Made by a program: the position numbers and the translations under genes
Shown here: in pieces, positions 26,015-34,476 of the stretch
Layout: each line of letters opens with the position of its first letter
Position numbering within the stretch: the first letter of the stretch is position 1
From: Haloarcula japonica DSM 6131
Lineage (GTDB): Archaea > Halobacteriota > Halobacteria > Halobacteriales > Haloarculaceae
Assembly: GCF_000336635.1 (NCBI RefSeq)
Contig: NZ_AOLY01000005.1
Coordinates: 1 to 64,000, forward strand
Reading direction: 5' to 3'
Length of the DNA stretch: 64,000 nt
Notes under the pieces: model-generated
The model's database searches: none
The model's input: only the letters and a program-made list of their open reading frames with translations
What the model was told of the DNA's origin: nothing

Positions 26015-28690
26015 ATGTCGCGCCGATATGACCACGCCCGGGTTCAAGAGTACTGGCAGCAGGCCTGGGAGCGAGACGGAGTCTTCGAATGCCCCACTGA
26101 CGCCGAGGACCCGACATACGTGCTGGGGATGTTCCCCTACACTTCCGGCTCGTTGCACATGGGACACATCCGGAACTACGCCATCACCGACGCGTACGCT
26201 CGATATCGGCGGATGGCGGGCGACGACGTGCTCCACCCGATGGGGTGGGACGCCTTCGGCCTGCCGGCGGAGAACGCGGCCTACGAGCGGAACACGGACC
26301 CCGAGTCCTGGACCCGGACGTGTATCGACCAGATGAAAGACGACCTCCGGGAGATGGGCTTTGGCTACGACTGGTCTCGCGAAATCACTACCTGTGACCC
26401 CGAATACTACCAGTGGAACCAGTGGCTGTTCACCCAGTTCTATGACGAGGGGCTGGTGGACTACGGCGCGGCGACCGTGAACTGGTGTCCGGGTTGTGAA
26501 ACAGTGCTTGCTGACGCACAGGTCGAAACGCCGCCGGAAGCCGACGAATCCGAGACGACCGCCAATACCGGCCACAGTCATACCCACGGCGGCGTCTGCT
26601 GGCGCTGCGGGACCGGCGTCGAGCAACGGGACCTCGACCAGTGGTTTTTCGCCATCACCGACTACGCCGAGGAGTTGTATCACGGGCTGGACGACCTAGA
26701 GGGGTGGCCCGACGGCGTTCGAGACAGCCAGCGAAACTGGATCGGCCGCCAGGAGGGCGCTCGGGTCACCTTCGAGGTCGACCACGACGGTCACGAAACC
26801 GTCGAGGCGTTCACGACGCGACTGGACACAGTGTACGGCGCGACGTATCTGGCGCTGTCGCCGGGCCACGACCTCGCCCGAACGCTGGCCGACGAGGACG
26901 ACGCCGTGGCCGAATACGTGGAATCAGTGGCGAGCACGGACGACGCCGGGATGAGCGGCGTCGAGACAGGCATCACTGCGACCCACCCCTACACCGGCGA
27001 GGAACTGCCGGTGTACGTCGCGGCGTACGTCCTCGATGACGTGGGTACGGGCGCAGTCATGGGCGTGCCGGCCCACAACGAGCGGGACCACGCCTTCACC
27101 GACGAGCACGACTTGCCCGTCAAGCAGGCCGTCGAACCGGTCGACGGCAGCGGGACGGACCTGCCACACGCGCCCTACACCGGCGATGGGATGCTCACGA
27201 ACAGCGGCGAGTACGACGGCCTCGCCAGCGCCGCCGCCCGCGAGCGCCTGCGCGAACACGAGGCTGCCGAGTCCGCGGTGACCTACCGCCTGCGGGACTG
27301 GCTCATCTCCCGGCAGCGCTACTGGGGAACGCCGATTCCAATCGTCCACTGCGACGACTGCGGTCACGTCCCGGTTCCGGAGGAGGACCTGCCGGTGGAA
27401 CTCCCCGACTACGTCCAGACGACCGGGAACCCGCTCGATGCCGCCGAGGAGTGGAAACAGACGACCTGTCCCGACTGCGGGGCCGACGCGGTGCGGGAGA
27501 CGGACACGATGGACACCTTCGTTGACTCCTCGTGGTACTTCCTCAGGTATCTGTCTCCACACTTCGCAGACGCTCCCTTCGACCAAGACACCGCCGACGA
27601 GTGGCTCCCGGTCGACGTGTACGTCGGCGGGGAGGAACACGCGGTGTTGCACCTCCTCTATATTCGCTTCTTCACACGCGCCCTGTCTGATATCGGCCTG
27701 CTGGACCGCGAGGAACCCGTCGAGCGACTCATCAATCAGGGGACGGTGCTACACAGCGGCGAGAAGATGTCTAAATCGAAGGGCAACGACATCGCGCCCC
27801 ACGAGTACGGGGCCGAGACGACGCGGCTGTTCGTCCTCTCGGCGGCCCACCCCTCGCAAGACTTCGAGTGGACCGTGAAGGACGTCTCGACGGCCTACGA
27901 CTTCCAGCAGACGCTGTATCGCCTTGTCACGGAATACACTGACAGAACGGAGACACGGACCGAGAGCGCCGACCACGACGCCTACCTGGAGCGGGAGATC
28001 GACCGGACCATCGCGGCCGTCACCGAGGAGTACGACCGCTTCCGCTTCCATCGCGTCATCGGCGAACTCCAGCGCTTCGCCCGCCTGCTGGGGCGCTACG
28101 CGAGCTACGACCGTCCCTATCAGTTCGCCTACGGCCGCGGCCTGCGGGTGCTCGCCGGCCTCGTCGCGCCAATTGCGCCGTTCCTCGCCGAGGAGATGTG
28201 GCAACTGCTCGACGAGGACGGCCTCGTCGCCGAGAGCCGCTGGCCGGAACCGTTGCGGGACGTGGACGACTACCGCATCGAGCGGCAGGTCGTCCGCCGG
28301 ACGCTCGACGACGTTCGCGAGATCACGGAGGTCGTCGACATCGACGAACCGAACGAGATCGAACTCGTCGTCGCCGCCGACTGGAAGTACCGCGCCTACG
28401 AGATCGCCCGCGAGTCGGACCCGGACGACGCCATCGTCGGCGAAATCATGGCTGATGAAGAAATCAAACAGCACGGCGACACAGCCGCCGATTTCGCCGA
28501 CCGACTGGCCGACCGCGGGGCGGGGCTCGAACCGATTATCGACGGTGAGCCCGAACTCGACACGCTCCAGCAGGCCGCGTGGCTGTTCGAAGACGAGTTC
28601 GGTTGTGATGTCGTCGTCCGGCGGGCCGCACCTGACGACGACCTCGCAGCCAAAGCGCGACCGAACAAGCCCGCGATTCACATCTCTTGA
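26015..28690 (+). CDS. leuS: leucyl-tRNA synthetase, bacterial type
   Basis: Charges tRNA-Leu. The 891-residue protein has HMGH at 48-51 and KMSKS at 584-588. Its conserved core is that of bacterial LeuRS, not the archaeal/eukaryotic form: HPMGWDAFGLPAENAA, NWCPGCETVLADAQV, CWRCGTGVEQRDLDQWFF and SQRNWIGRQEGA. The CP1 editing domain is present (TTRLDTVYGATY; VMGVPAHNERDHAF). In the zinc domain, between two Cys pairs, there is an acidic, His-rich insertion of about 20 residues (near 173-195, including HSHTHGG). A four-residue VHIS-like tail ends the protein. Confidence 0.95.
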   Translation: MSRRYDHARVQEYWQQAWERDGVFECPTDAEDPTYVLGMFPYTSGSLHMGHIRNYAITDAYARYRRMAGDDVLHPMGWDAFGLPAENAAYERNTDPESWTRTCIDQMKDDLREMGFGYDWSREITTCDPEYYQWNQWLFTQFYDEGLVDYGAATVNWCPGCETVLADAQVETPPEADESETTANTGHSHTHGGVCWRCGTGVEQRDLDQWFFAITDYAEELYHGLDDLEGWPDGVRDSQRNWIGRQEGARVTFEVDHDGHETVEAFTTRLDTVYGATYLALSPGHDLARTLADEDDAVAEYVESVASTDDAGMSGVETGITATHPYTGEELPVYVAAYVLDDVGTGAVMGVPAHNERDHAFTDEHDLPVKQAVEPVDGSGTDLPHAPYTGDGMLTNSGEYDGLASAAARERLREHEAAESAVTYRLRDWLISRQRYWGTPIPIVHCDDCGHVPVPEEDLPVELPDYVQTTGNPLDAAEEWKQTTCPDCGADAVRETDTMDTFVDSSWYFLRYLSPHFADAPFDQDTADEWLPVDVYVGGEEHAVLHLLYIRFFTRALSDIGLLDREEPVERLINQGTVLHSGEKMSKSKGNDIAPHEYGAETTRLFVLSAAHPSQDFEWTVKDVSTAYDFQQTLYRLVTEYTDRTETRTESADHDAYLEREIDRTIAAVTEEYDRFRFHRVIGELQRFARLLGRYASYDRPYQFAYGRGLRVLAGLVAPIAPFLAEEMWQLLDEDGLVAESRWPEPLRDVDDYRIERQVVRRTLDDVREITEVVDIDEPNEIELVVAADWKYRAYEIARESDPDDAIVGEIMADEEIKQHGDTAADFADRLADRGAGLEPIIDGEPELDTLQQAAWLFEDEFGCDVVVRRAAPDDDLAAKARPNKPAIHIS

Positions 28691-29140
28691 TTACTCGGTC
28701 GCGGCTGCTGTCTCCTCTTGGGCGGCCTCGTGGGCGTCGGTCACAGCGCCGACCAGCTTCTCCCGGTGCTCATGGTATGTCAGGTGCGTACGACAGTCAC
28801 AGTCCGAACAGCCGAAGGCGTCGATACCCTCGAAGCCCTCCGCTGTCGGTCCGTCGATCCGTTCTGCGACGGCGCATTCGATGTCGGCCTCGGTCGTGAC
28901 GACTTGGCCGACGGTCGTTGCCGCATCGCCGAGCAGGTAGTCGATGTGCCAGTGCCGGGTGTCGTTGTCGCCGGCGGCGACGGCGCGGTGGCGGTCGATG
29001 CGGCCGAAGCCGCCGCTTCCCAGTGCGCTCCCGGTGTAGGCGTACCAGCCTGCCGGGAACTCGATCTCGCCCAGCGCACCGACCGTAATCGGCCCGCCGG
29101 CGTCCCGTTCGAGTACCAGCGTGTAGGTGCCGCCGGGCAT
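28691..29140 (-). CDS. DUF123 (GIY-YIG-like) protein
   Basis: A 149-residue protein of the DUF123 family, which shares the fold of GIY-YIG nucleases. GTYTLVLERD (4-13) and AGWYAYTGSALG (about 30-41) correspond to the two halves of the GIY-YIG core; RHWHIDYLL and CDCRTHLTYH follow. Some DUF123 units are fused to endonuclease III, so a DNA-repair link has been proposed, but activity is not shown. Its stop codon abuts the leuS stop (convergent, no gap). Confidence 0.85.
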   Translation of the reverse strand: MPGGTYTLVLERDAGGPITVGALGEIEFPAGWYAYTGSALGSGGFGRIDRHRAVAAGDNDTRHWHIDYLLGDAATTVGQVVTTEADIECAVAERIDGPTAEGFEGIDAFGCSDCDCRTHLTYHEHREKLVGAVTDAHEAAQEETAAATE

Positions 29141-29148
29141 GCGCCCGC

Positions 29149-29439
29149 TCAGGTCCCGATGTCGGGGTCGGCGGCGAGTTCGCCAAACCCGTCGATACGG
29201 AAGGGCCGAGAGTCGGTGCAGTCCTCGTTCTCGGCGGCGAGTTCGCCGATGACCCAGTTGAACCGGCGCTGGAACCCATCGTAGGGCGCGTCCGCGAGCA
29301 GGTCGGTGACACGGTCGCTCGTCAGGTCCTCGTCGTACTCTTCGGCGAAGTCGGCGATGTTCTCGGCGGCTGTCTGTGCGATTTCGTCGTCAGTCTCGTC
29401 TGCGAACGCCGCGGTGAGGTCGTCGGTCAGTTCGGACAT
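29149..29439 (-). CDS. conserved haloarchaeal hypothetical protein
   Basis: A small acidic protein of 96 residues that I cannot assign. It starts MSELTDDLTAAFADETDDEI and is mostly helical, with no membrane segment and one Cys. The start is put at this ATG since the extension to 29,556 runs into the promoter region of the divergent rhomboid gene and is basic. The DUF123 gene follows 8 nt downstream, so they likely share a transcript. Confidence 0.7.
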   Translation of the reverse strand: MSELTDDLTAAFADETDDEIAQTAAENIADFAEEYDEDLTSDRVTDLLADAPYDGFQRRFNWVIGELAAENEDCTDSRPFRIDGFGELAADPDIGT

Positions 29440-29531
29440 ACACGACATAATGCGACGATGCCACGTATGCGTTCTGCAACGGTTCGGGGTGTCCGAGCGT
29501 TTCTTGTATCGAGAGCGACAATATCGGTTCG

Positions 29532-30164
29532 ATGAAGCCGCTGCGACAAAGCCCAACCGTGGTCACGCTGGCTGTCATCGTTGCTGTGTTCCTCACACAG
29601 CAGGCCGTCGGCGTGGTGACTGCCCCGCGGAGCCTGTTCGCCCTCTCCCCGCCGCTGTTCAGTCGCCCCTGGACGCTCGTTACCAACGTGTACGCACATG
29701 CTGGCCTGCCCCACCTCCTCGCAAACGCCACCGGGCTGGCGCTCGCTGGCGTCGTCCTCGAACGCCGGACGTCGCCGCTCCGGTTCCACGCCTTCTTCGT
29801 CTCGACCGGCGCACTCGCCGGGGTTTCGCAGGTCTCGATAGCCAGTCTCGTCGGCCCGTTCGTGCCCGGGATGGTCAGCCACGTCTCCGTCCTCGGGGCC
29901 AGCGGCGCGGTGTTTGCCCTCTTCGGCTACCTGCTCGCTGCCAACCGCCTGACTGACACCGTCATCGGTGGATTCCAACTCGCGCCGCGCGTCCAGTTAG
30001 CGCTGGCTGGCGTCGTCGCCGCCGCGATCACGTTCGCGACCGCGAACCCCGGTGTCGCGCTTATCGCACACTTCACCGGCCTCCTGCTTGGGTTCCTTGC
30101 CGGCCGCGTCCACCTGCTGCGGCCGACTGACTCACAGCGCACGCCCGGGACCGCGAACTACTGA
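29532..30164 (+). CDS. rhomboid-family intramembrane serine protease
   Basis: A 210-residue protein with six predicted membrane segments. Rhomboid features: HAGLPHLLANATG (His61/Asn65 region) in the second segment, GASGAVFALFGY with catalytic Ser124, and AHFTGLLLGFLAG with catalytic His180. The WR motif of the L1 loop is not obvious. It is divergent from the hypothetical gene at 29,439. Its substrate is unknown. Confidence 0.88.
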   Translation: MKPLRQSPTVVTLAVIVAVFLTQQAVGVVTAPRSLFALSPPLFSRPWTLVTNVYAHAGLPHLLANATGLALAGVVLERRTSPLRFHAFFVSTGALAGVSQVSIASLVGPFVPGMVSHVSVLGASGAVFALFGYLLAANRLTDTVIGGFQLAPRVQLALAGVVAAAITFATANPGVALIAHFTGLLLGFLAGRVHLLRPTDSQRTPGTANY

Positions 30165-30299
30165 ATTGGCCGCTCCCGATTCCGAGCGAGTGCTCACCCT
30201 CACTGACTGCTCGTGTCGCTGCTGAGGGACGCCAGCAAAGACATGGGCCCACCCTGTAGGAACTTGATAACAATATGTGTTGAATCCGTAGCTCAGTGT

Positions 30300-30467
30300 A
30301 TGTGGGACAGTGACACAAAAGCGACTGATCCACCACTGGGGAGGTGTCCGGCTTGTGACGTGACGATTCCCGCAGCGAATCTCGTTATCGCGTACGACAC
30401 GGCCGGTGACTGGCCGCGGATGCTCGCCACGTGTCCGGATTGTGAGGACGCCGTGAACCCAGTGTGA
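30300..30467 (+). CDS. small CxxC...CxxC zinc-ribbon protein
   Basis: A 55-residue protein with Cys pairs at residues 16/19 (RCPACD) and 45/48 (TCPDCE), the spacing expected of a one-zinc ribbon. The core reads TIPAANLVIAYDTAGDWPRMLATC. I chose the ATG at 30,300; the in-frame extension upstream to 30,213 is unlikely. It is typical of the many small Cys-pair proteins of haloarchaea, and its role is unknown. Confidence 0.7.
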   Translation: MWDSDTKATDPPLGRCPACDVTIPAANLVIAYDTAGDWPRMLATCPDCEDAVNPV

Positions 30468-30610
30468 TTCCTATCGGGGCAGACATGACAGCCTCCGGAG
30501 ACGTGAATACACATAGACACGCTGGCGCAGTCGCCTATCTGTGTAGTGACCACGGATTAGGTGCGGTATACTGTTGATTCAACCAATGATACCGAGGCCA
30601 GACAGGGGGA

Positions 30611-30922
30611 GTGACGGTGGGGTCATCGAGCGGCGATAGCCCTCCGCTCCCACACCGGAGCGACACCGACAGACTGCGACCGACGGACCCCAGCCGATAT
30701 CTCGATACGCTCGCGTTTACGGTTCGCGGGGTCTGGACCGTGACGCTCGCCGGTGTCCGACCGTTCGCGTTCTGGGCAGCGGTCATGTTACCGCTGCTGT
30801 ATCTCCCCTTGCTCTACGGCGTTGGAACAGGGCAGGATACGGCGCTGTTCCTCGAACTCGTCGCTTGGCACGTCGCTTCTATCGTCCTCGGCCACGGACA
30901 TACGCCATTCTGGAGCCGATAG
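30611..30922 (+). CDS. small membrane protein, unknown
   Basis: A 103-residue frame starting with GTG, directly after a GGGGGAG stretch that could act as a ribosome-binding site. The first 45 residues are hydrophilic; two hydrophobic segments follow (VRPFAFWAAVMLPLLYLPLLYG and LVAWHVASIVLGHG). No family is recognised. The hydrophobic pattern and acidic/polar N-terminus make a real gene more likely than not. Confidence 0.5.
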   Translation: MTVGSSSGDSPPLPHRSDTDRLRPTDPSRYLDTLAFTVRGVWTVTLAGVRPFAFWAAVMLPLLYLPLLYGVGTGQDTALFLELVAWHVASIVLGHGHTPFWSR

Positions 30923-31015
30923 CCTGGCAACCGTCTCACTACCGTTCTACGGACGCCGGTCATCGGTTTTCCACCTGAAACAATGGGGGTGTGGTGACGG
31001 TTCTCTCCCTCGCCG

Positions 31016-31753
31016 TCAGCCGACGAAAACCTGCTTATCAAGCCGCTCAGTAGCGGTCTCTGCCAGCGTTTTGAGGTTCACCGTGTCCTCACGGTTGTAT
31101 GACACCAGTGTTTCGAGTGCACCGTCCTTGCCCTGTTCGTGTTCCCGCCAGAGCCGTACCGCGTCTCGGCCGGAAATATCCGGTCGGTCCCGCTCGATAC
31201 CGATGTCCTGTTCGACCTGTTTGAGGCCGCCGTCGAGTCCGATCTTCTTGCAGGTGTACATCAGGTCCAGATGCGGGCGGTCGAGGTCGATATCGAAGTT
31301 CGCTTCGAGGAAGGGTACGTCGAAGCGCTTGCCGTTGAACGTCACCAGCATGTCCGCGCCGTCGAACGCGGCCCGAAGGTTCTCTGCGGTGAGGTCGTCG
31401 CCGGCGATGAGCGTCTGTGTCTCCCCGTCCTGATGGAGGCTCACCGTCGTTACCTGATTGCGATCCTGGTCGAGCCCAGTCGTCTCGATGTCGAAGAAAC
31501 AGGCCCGCTCGCGGAAGGTCTCATATAGCCGCCAGCGCTCGCTGTTGGGGAACGTATGATCGAAGTATGTAACGTCGGTCTCGGCGATCCGTTCGCGCCC
31601 CTCGTCGATGAACTGCTGGATGCGGTCGCCGCGCTGGCCGCCGACGACGGACGGTTCGAACTCGTCCCAGTGGGTGACGCCCTGCTCCCAGATGGACCGC
31701 TCGGTCTTCTCCCCGACGCCGTCGGTTCCGATGAAACTGTTCTCGACGCGCAC
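31016..31753 (-). CDS. RNase H-like DEDD exonuclease (YprB-like)
   Basis: A 245-residue protein with the 3'-5' exonuclease fold. Motif ExoI is ACFFDIETTGL, ExoII is LVTFNGKRFDVPFLE, and the C-terminal ExoIII contains SYNREDTVNLKTLA; ligands are the Asp/Glu residues in these. The N-terminal 75 residues (WEQGVTHWDEF...) resemble the lead-in found in the YprB/RNase_H_2 family. It acts presumably on DNA or RNA 3' ends. A Cys-pair micro-protein gene lies 79 nt upstream on the same strand. Confidence 0.82.
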   Translation of the reverse strand: MRVENSFIGTDGVGEKTERSIWEQGVTHWDEFEPSVVGGQRGDRIQQFIDEGRERIAETDVTYFDHTFPNSERWRLYETFRERACFFDIETTGLDQDRNQVTTVSLHQDGETQTLIAGDDLTAENLRAAFDGADMLVTFNGKRFDVPFLEANFDIDLDRPHLDLMYTCKKIGLDGGLKQVEQDIGIERDRPDISGRDAVRLWREHEQGKDGALETLVSYNREDTVNLKTLAETATERLDKQVFVG

Positions 31754-31832
31754 GCTCTCGGGTAGAGGGTGGGCTATATGTAAGCCCGTCGGTGCGCGTG
31801 ACAGGCGACCGGAGCGTCATGTCCCACCCGGG

Positions 31833-31997
31833 CTAACGTCCACACATCGGAAGGATGCTGTCGTACACTGATTGACTTTCCACGGATACGACGACTGTGC
31901 TATCGCAGCTATCACACACTGACTGGGGCCGGTCGAACGTCCGCTCACAGAACGGACAGACGAACACCGACGCACCGGTGGGCTGGGCGTTGGACAT
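31833..31997 (-). CDS. small CxxC...CxxC zinc-finger protein
   Basis: A 54-residue frame read on the minus strand. It has Cys14/Cys17 (VCPFCERTF) and Cys28/Cys31 (VCDSCDST), a compact treble-clef or zinc-ribbon pattern, plus a later Cys52. The N-terminus is MSNAQPTGASVF. A TATA-like TATAGCGG and a 12-bp perfect palindrome lie just upstream. It precedes the exonuclease gene in the same direction and may be cotranscribed with it. Function unknown. Confidence 0.7.
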   Translation of the reverse strand: MSNAQPTGASVFVCPFCERTFDRPQSVCDSCDSTVVVSVESQSVYDSILPMCGR

Positions 31998-32019
31998 ATC
32001 GACCGATGGGATGCCGCGA

Positions 32020-32031
32020 ACGAACGTTCGT
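32020..32031. promoter_or_regulatory. 12-bp perfect palindrome, candidate operator
   Basis: ACGAACGTTCGT lies 22 bp upstream of the zinc-finger gene start and between it and a TATA-like element (CGTATAGC, read on the minus strand at about 32,035-32,042). A site between TATA box and start is the usual place of an archaeal repressor. The divergent Usp-like gene at 32,144 shares this 146-bp region. Confidence 0.45.
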
Positions 32032-32143
32032 CCGCTATACGTATGCAGTGGCAGCGAGCCACCGGCTATGTGTGTAACACACCTGCTGTACGCAGCTACT
32101 GACGAGCGAAAGCACGAAGCCGAGCGACGCCACAGAATAGCCC

Positions 32144-32518
32144 ATGACGACGTTTCTGCTCGCCACCAACTCGGTTCACGTCACAGCGGCTGCCGCTGAC
32201 TACCTCCAGCACCGTCTCGACCCGACAGATGATGACGATATCGTCGTGGTCGCCGTCCGCGACCCCGATGCCCCATCGCGTGACGCGGGTGACGCAGTCA
32301 ATGTCGCCCGCTCGCGGCTCGCGTCGTTTATGCCCGTAACGGAAACGAAAGACGGTGAACCCGTGACGGAGCTACTGGCGGCCATTAACGAGCACGACCC
32401 GGACGAACTCCTCATCGGCCCACATCGCGGGACCGACGACAGCGACGGCCTCGGGTCGACGGCCCGGGACCTCCTCGCCCGTGTTGACCGCCCCGTTATC
32501 GTCCTCCCCCTTCCCTAG
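32144..32518 (+). CDS. UspA-like protein
   Basis: A 124-residue protein related to universal stress proteins: MTTFLLATNSVHVTAAAADYL at the N-terminus, ELLAAINEHDPDELLIGPHRG and a C-terminal STARDLLARVDRPVIVLPLP, where Usp proteins have the nucleotide-binding G-rich loop. The ATP-binding glycines are mostly lacking, so it is probably of the non-ATP-binding class. Its stop overlaps the end of the convergent ParA-like gene by 4 bp. Confidence 0.7.
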   Translation: MTTFLLATNSVHVTAAAADYLQHRLDPTDDDDIVVVAVRDPDAPSRDAGDAVNVARSRLASFMPVTETKDGEPVTELLAAINEHDPDELLIGPHRGTDDSDGLGSTARDLLARVDRPVIVLPLP

Positions 32519-33243
32519 CGGGAGAACAGGCTGCCGTCCTCGAAGGTCAGGCCGAGGTCGACATCGAACAGGTCCTCAGTCATCGCGGCGACGGCCGGAG
32601 CAACATCGCTATCGGGGTTTGTCGCAAGCGGTCTGGGCGTACCCGGTTCGATGTGTGGAATCGTATGCGCTGCATCCGCGATGGATTCGTCGGTATCGCG
32701 GTGGACGCGGGTCGCGACGACGGCTGATGCCGGCGCGCCGATGTCACGGAGGCGGCCCTGCTGTCGCGGAAGCAGGTCGCTGCCGCGCTGGCTAGCCGGG
32801 AGCACAAGCGCCCGCCGTTGTGTGGTCGTGACAGCGGAGACAGTCTGATTCGATGCGACCGGCGGCACATCGAGCAGGACGTGGTCGAACCGGCCGGCTA
32901 GCTCCTCGATAGCCTGTTCGAGCGTCTGTGCGCTCTCGGCTGACTTCGCGCGAGCGAGGCGCTCGAACGGCGCGTGGGCTGGACAGAGTGCGACCCGCCC
33001 GTCGGCGTCGATACCCCACTCGAACAGTGCGTCGTCGACTGACGCGTCGCCGACGGCCACCGCGGTCACGTCGGCGTCAAGTCGCCCGTCGACGTACGTC
33101 GCCAGCCCCTGTGTGCCAAAGGCCGCGTCGACGACAGCGACGGACCGCCCACTCCGGGCCAGCGTCGCCGCCGTCTCGACTGTCAATCTGGTCGTTCCAG
33201 CCCCACCGGTACACCCGACAAACGCAAGCGTCGAAACCCCCAT
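32515..33243 (-). CDS. ParA/MinD-like protein with degenerate P-loop
   Basis: A 242-residue protein of the SIMIBI ParA/MinD group: SVAVVDAAFGTQGLATYVDG, HVLLDVPPVASNQTVSAV and a MinD-like C-terminal half. The Walker A reads GCTGGAGTTR (10-19) instead of KGGxGKT/S, so both the signature Lys and the P-loop Lys are replaced by Thr. ATP binding is therefore doubtful. No ParB or partition site is near. Its role is unknown. Confidence 0.75.
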   Translation of the reverse strand: MGVSTLAFVGCTGGAGTTRLTVETAATLARSGRSVAVVDAAFGTQGLATYVDGRLDADVTAVAVGDASVDDALFEWGIDADGRVALCPAHAPFERLARAKSAESAQTLEQAIEELAGRFDHVLLDVPPVASNQTVSAVTTTQRRALVLPASQRGSDLLPRQQGRLRDIGAPASAVVATRVHRDTDESIADAAHTIPHIEPGTPRPLATNPDSDVAPAVAAMTEDLFDVDLGLTFEDGSLFSR

Positions 33244-33285
33244 GCGTCGCTGTTGGCGTATCTTTCGGTAAAAAGATAGGGAATT

Positions 33286-33714
33286 TTACGCCTGCTCGGC
33301 AACGATGTCCGACTCGATGGCGTCCAGTTCGGCGTCAGAGAGTTCGGGGCGGTCGGTGACCAGCGCGTGAATCGGTCGGCCGCCATCGTCCTCGAACCGC
33401 GGGACGATGTGTCCGTGGACGTGGGGAACCTCCTGGCCGGCTTCCTCGCCGTTGTTGAACGCGACTGTGCTGGCGGGAGCGTCGACGGCCGACTCGACGG
33501 CGGGGACGAGTTCGTACAGCGTCGACATGACCGCACCCGCCACGTCGGCGGGCGTGTCGTTCAGCCGCTCGTGGTGGGCTTTCGGGATGACGAGCGTATG
33601 GCCCGGCGAGAGGGGGTTCGCGTCCAGAAACGCCAGCACGGTGTCGTCCTCGTAGACGGTGCGGCCGGGGATGTCGCCGGCAACGATCTGACAGAAGATG
33701 CAGTCCTCGCTCAT
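33286..33714 (-). CDS. HIT-family hydrolase
   Basis: Histidine-triad nucleotide-binding protein of 142 residues, likely a nucleoside monophosphoramidase or dinucleotide hydrolase. It begins CIFCQIVAGDIPGRTVYED (residues 5 onward) and has the HxHxH triad in VPHVHGHIVPRF. Zn-binding CxxC at the N-terminus (CIFC) is typical of HINT. It is followed 42 nt later by the ParA-like gene on the same strand. Confidence 0.92.
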   Translation of the reverse strand: MSEDCIFCQIVAGDIPGRTVYEDDTVLAFLDANPLSPGHTLVIPKAHHERLNDTPADVAGAVMSTLYELVPAVESAVDAPASTVAFNNGEEAGQEVPHVHGHIVPRFEDDGGRPIHALVTDRPELSDAELDAIESDIVAEQA

Positions 33715-33748
33715 GGTCGTCCCTGTGTCCGGCGGTCACAAGAAGGTT

Positions 33749-34372
33749 CTAGGTGTCGCTGACATCGGCGACCGCGTCTGTGATAGCATTGACGTACGTC
33801 TCGCGGTCGTAGCCCAGCCGTGAGAGCCAGACCTCCTGATACGACGGGTGGAGCAGCGGAACCACGGGAACGCCCAGCGCGTTGCTCCGACGGGGGTCAA
33901 GCACGCTATCGAGGAAACCGTCGAGGGTTGCATCGTCCAGCGCCAGCACTGTCTTCGTCGCGTGTTTCCCGGTCGTCACGACTGCCGCCGGTTCGACCGT
34001 CTCGACCTCTCTAACGAGGTACGGCCGGCAGTTCGCCAGCTCCGCGTCGGTCGGGTCGCGGTTCCCCGGGGGGTGGCACTTCACGGCGTTCGTGTAGTAG
34101 CAGTCCTCGTGGCCGAACCCGGCATCGGCGAGCACCTGCCGGATTTTCCGGCCAGAGCGCCGCGAAGTATAGGCCATCCCAGTCAGGTTGCCGCCCTGCC
34201 AGTGCTCGGCCTCGGGGTCCCCCTCGGCAGGGGCTTCGCCAACGACGACGAGGTCGGCTGACAGCGGGCCGTTGCCCCACGAGATACAGGTCCGACTGTC
34301 GGCGAGTTCCGGGCAGCGCTGGCAGTCCTCAGCGAGGCCGTTTCGCTCCGCTTTGTCCGGAAACGTTGGCAC
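33749..34372 (-). CDS. family-4-type uracil-DNA glycosylase
   Basis: Removes uracil from DNA (base excision repair). About 207 residues from a GTG start. The iron-sulfur Cys set is seen at CQRC (17/20) and in NAVKCHPPGNRDPTDAELANC, typical of family 4. The active site region is VVVGEAPAEGDPEAEHWQGG where family 4 has GEAPGxxE, and the leucine-loop motif is LLHPSYQEV. The canonical Gly after GEAP is replaced by Ala and Glu is shifted, so it may be a divergent member. The open frame continues to 35,725 antisense to ileS, but only this part is real. Confidence 0.82.
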   Translation of the reverse strand: MPTFPDKAERNGLAEDCQRCPELADSRTCISWGNGPLSADLVVVGEAPAEGDPEAEHWQGGNLTGMAYTSRRSGRKIRQVLADAGFGHEDCYYTNAVKCHPPGNRDPTDAELANCRPYLVREVETVEPAAVVTTGKHATKTVLALDDATLDGFLDSVLDPRRSNALGVPVVPLLHPSYQEVWLSRLGYDRETYVNAITDAVADVSDT

Positions 34373-34476
34373 ATGCGATGTGAGGGCTGTGCGTGGCAAA
34401 CCGGTGGCGATCAGTACACGCCTCGGCCGCCGCGCAGCACAAAGCGTTTGCCGGCAGCCCCTATCACGACGCATGT

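Noticed and set aside
31817-32062. 81-codon minus-strand frame overlapping the zinc-finger micro-protein
   Set aside because: The other minus frame encodes the two Cys pairs with a sensible start and promoter; this one has none.
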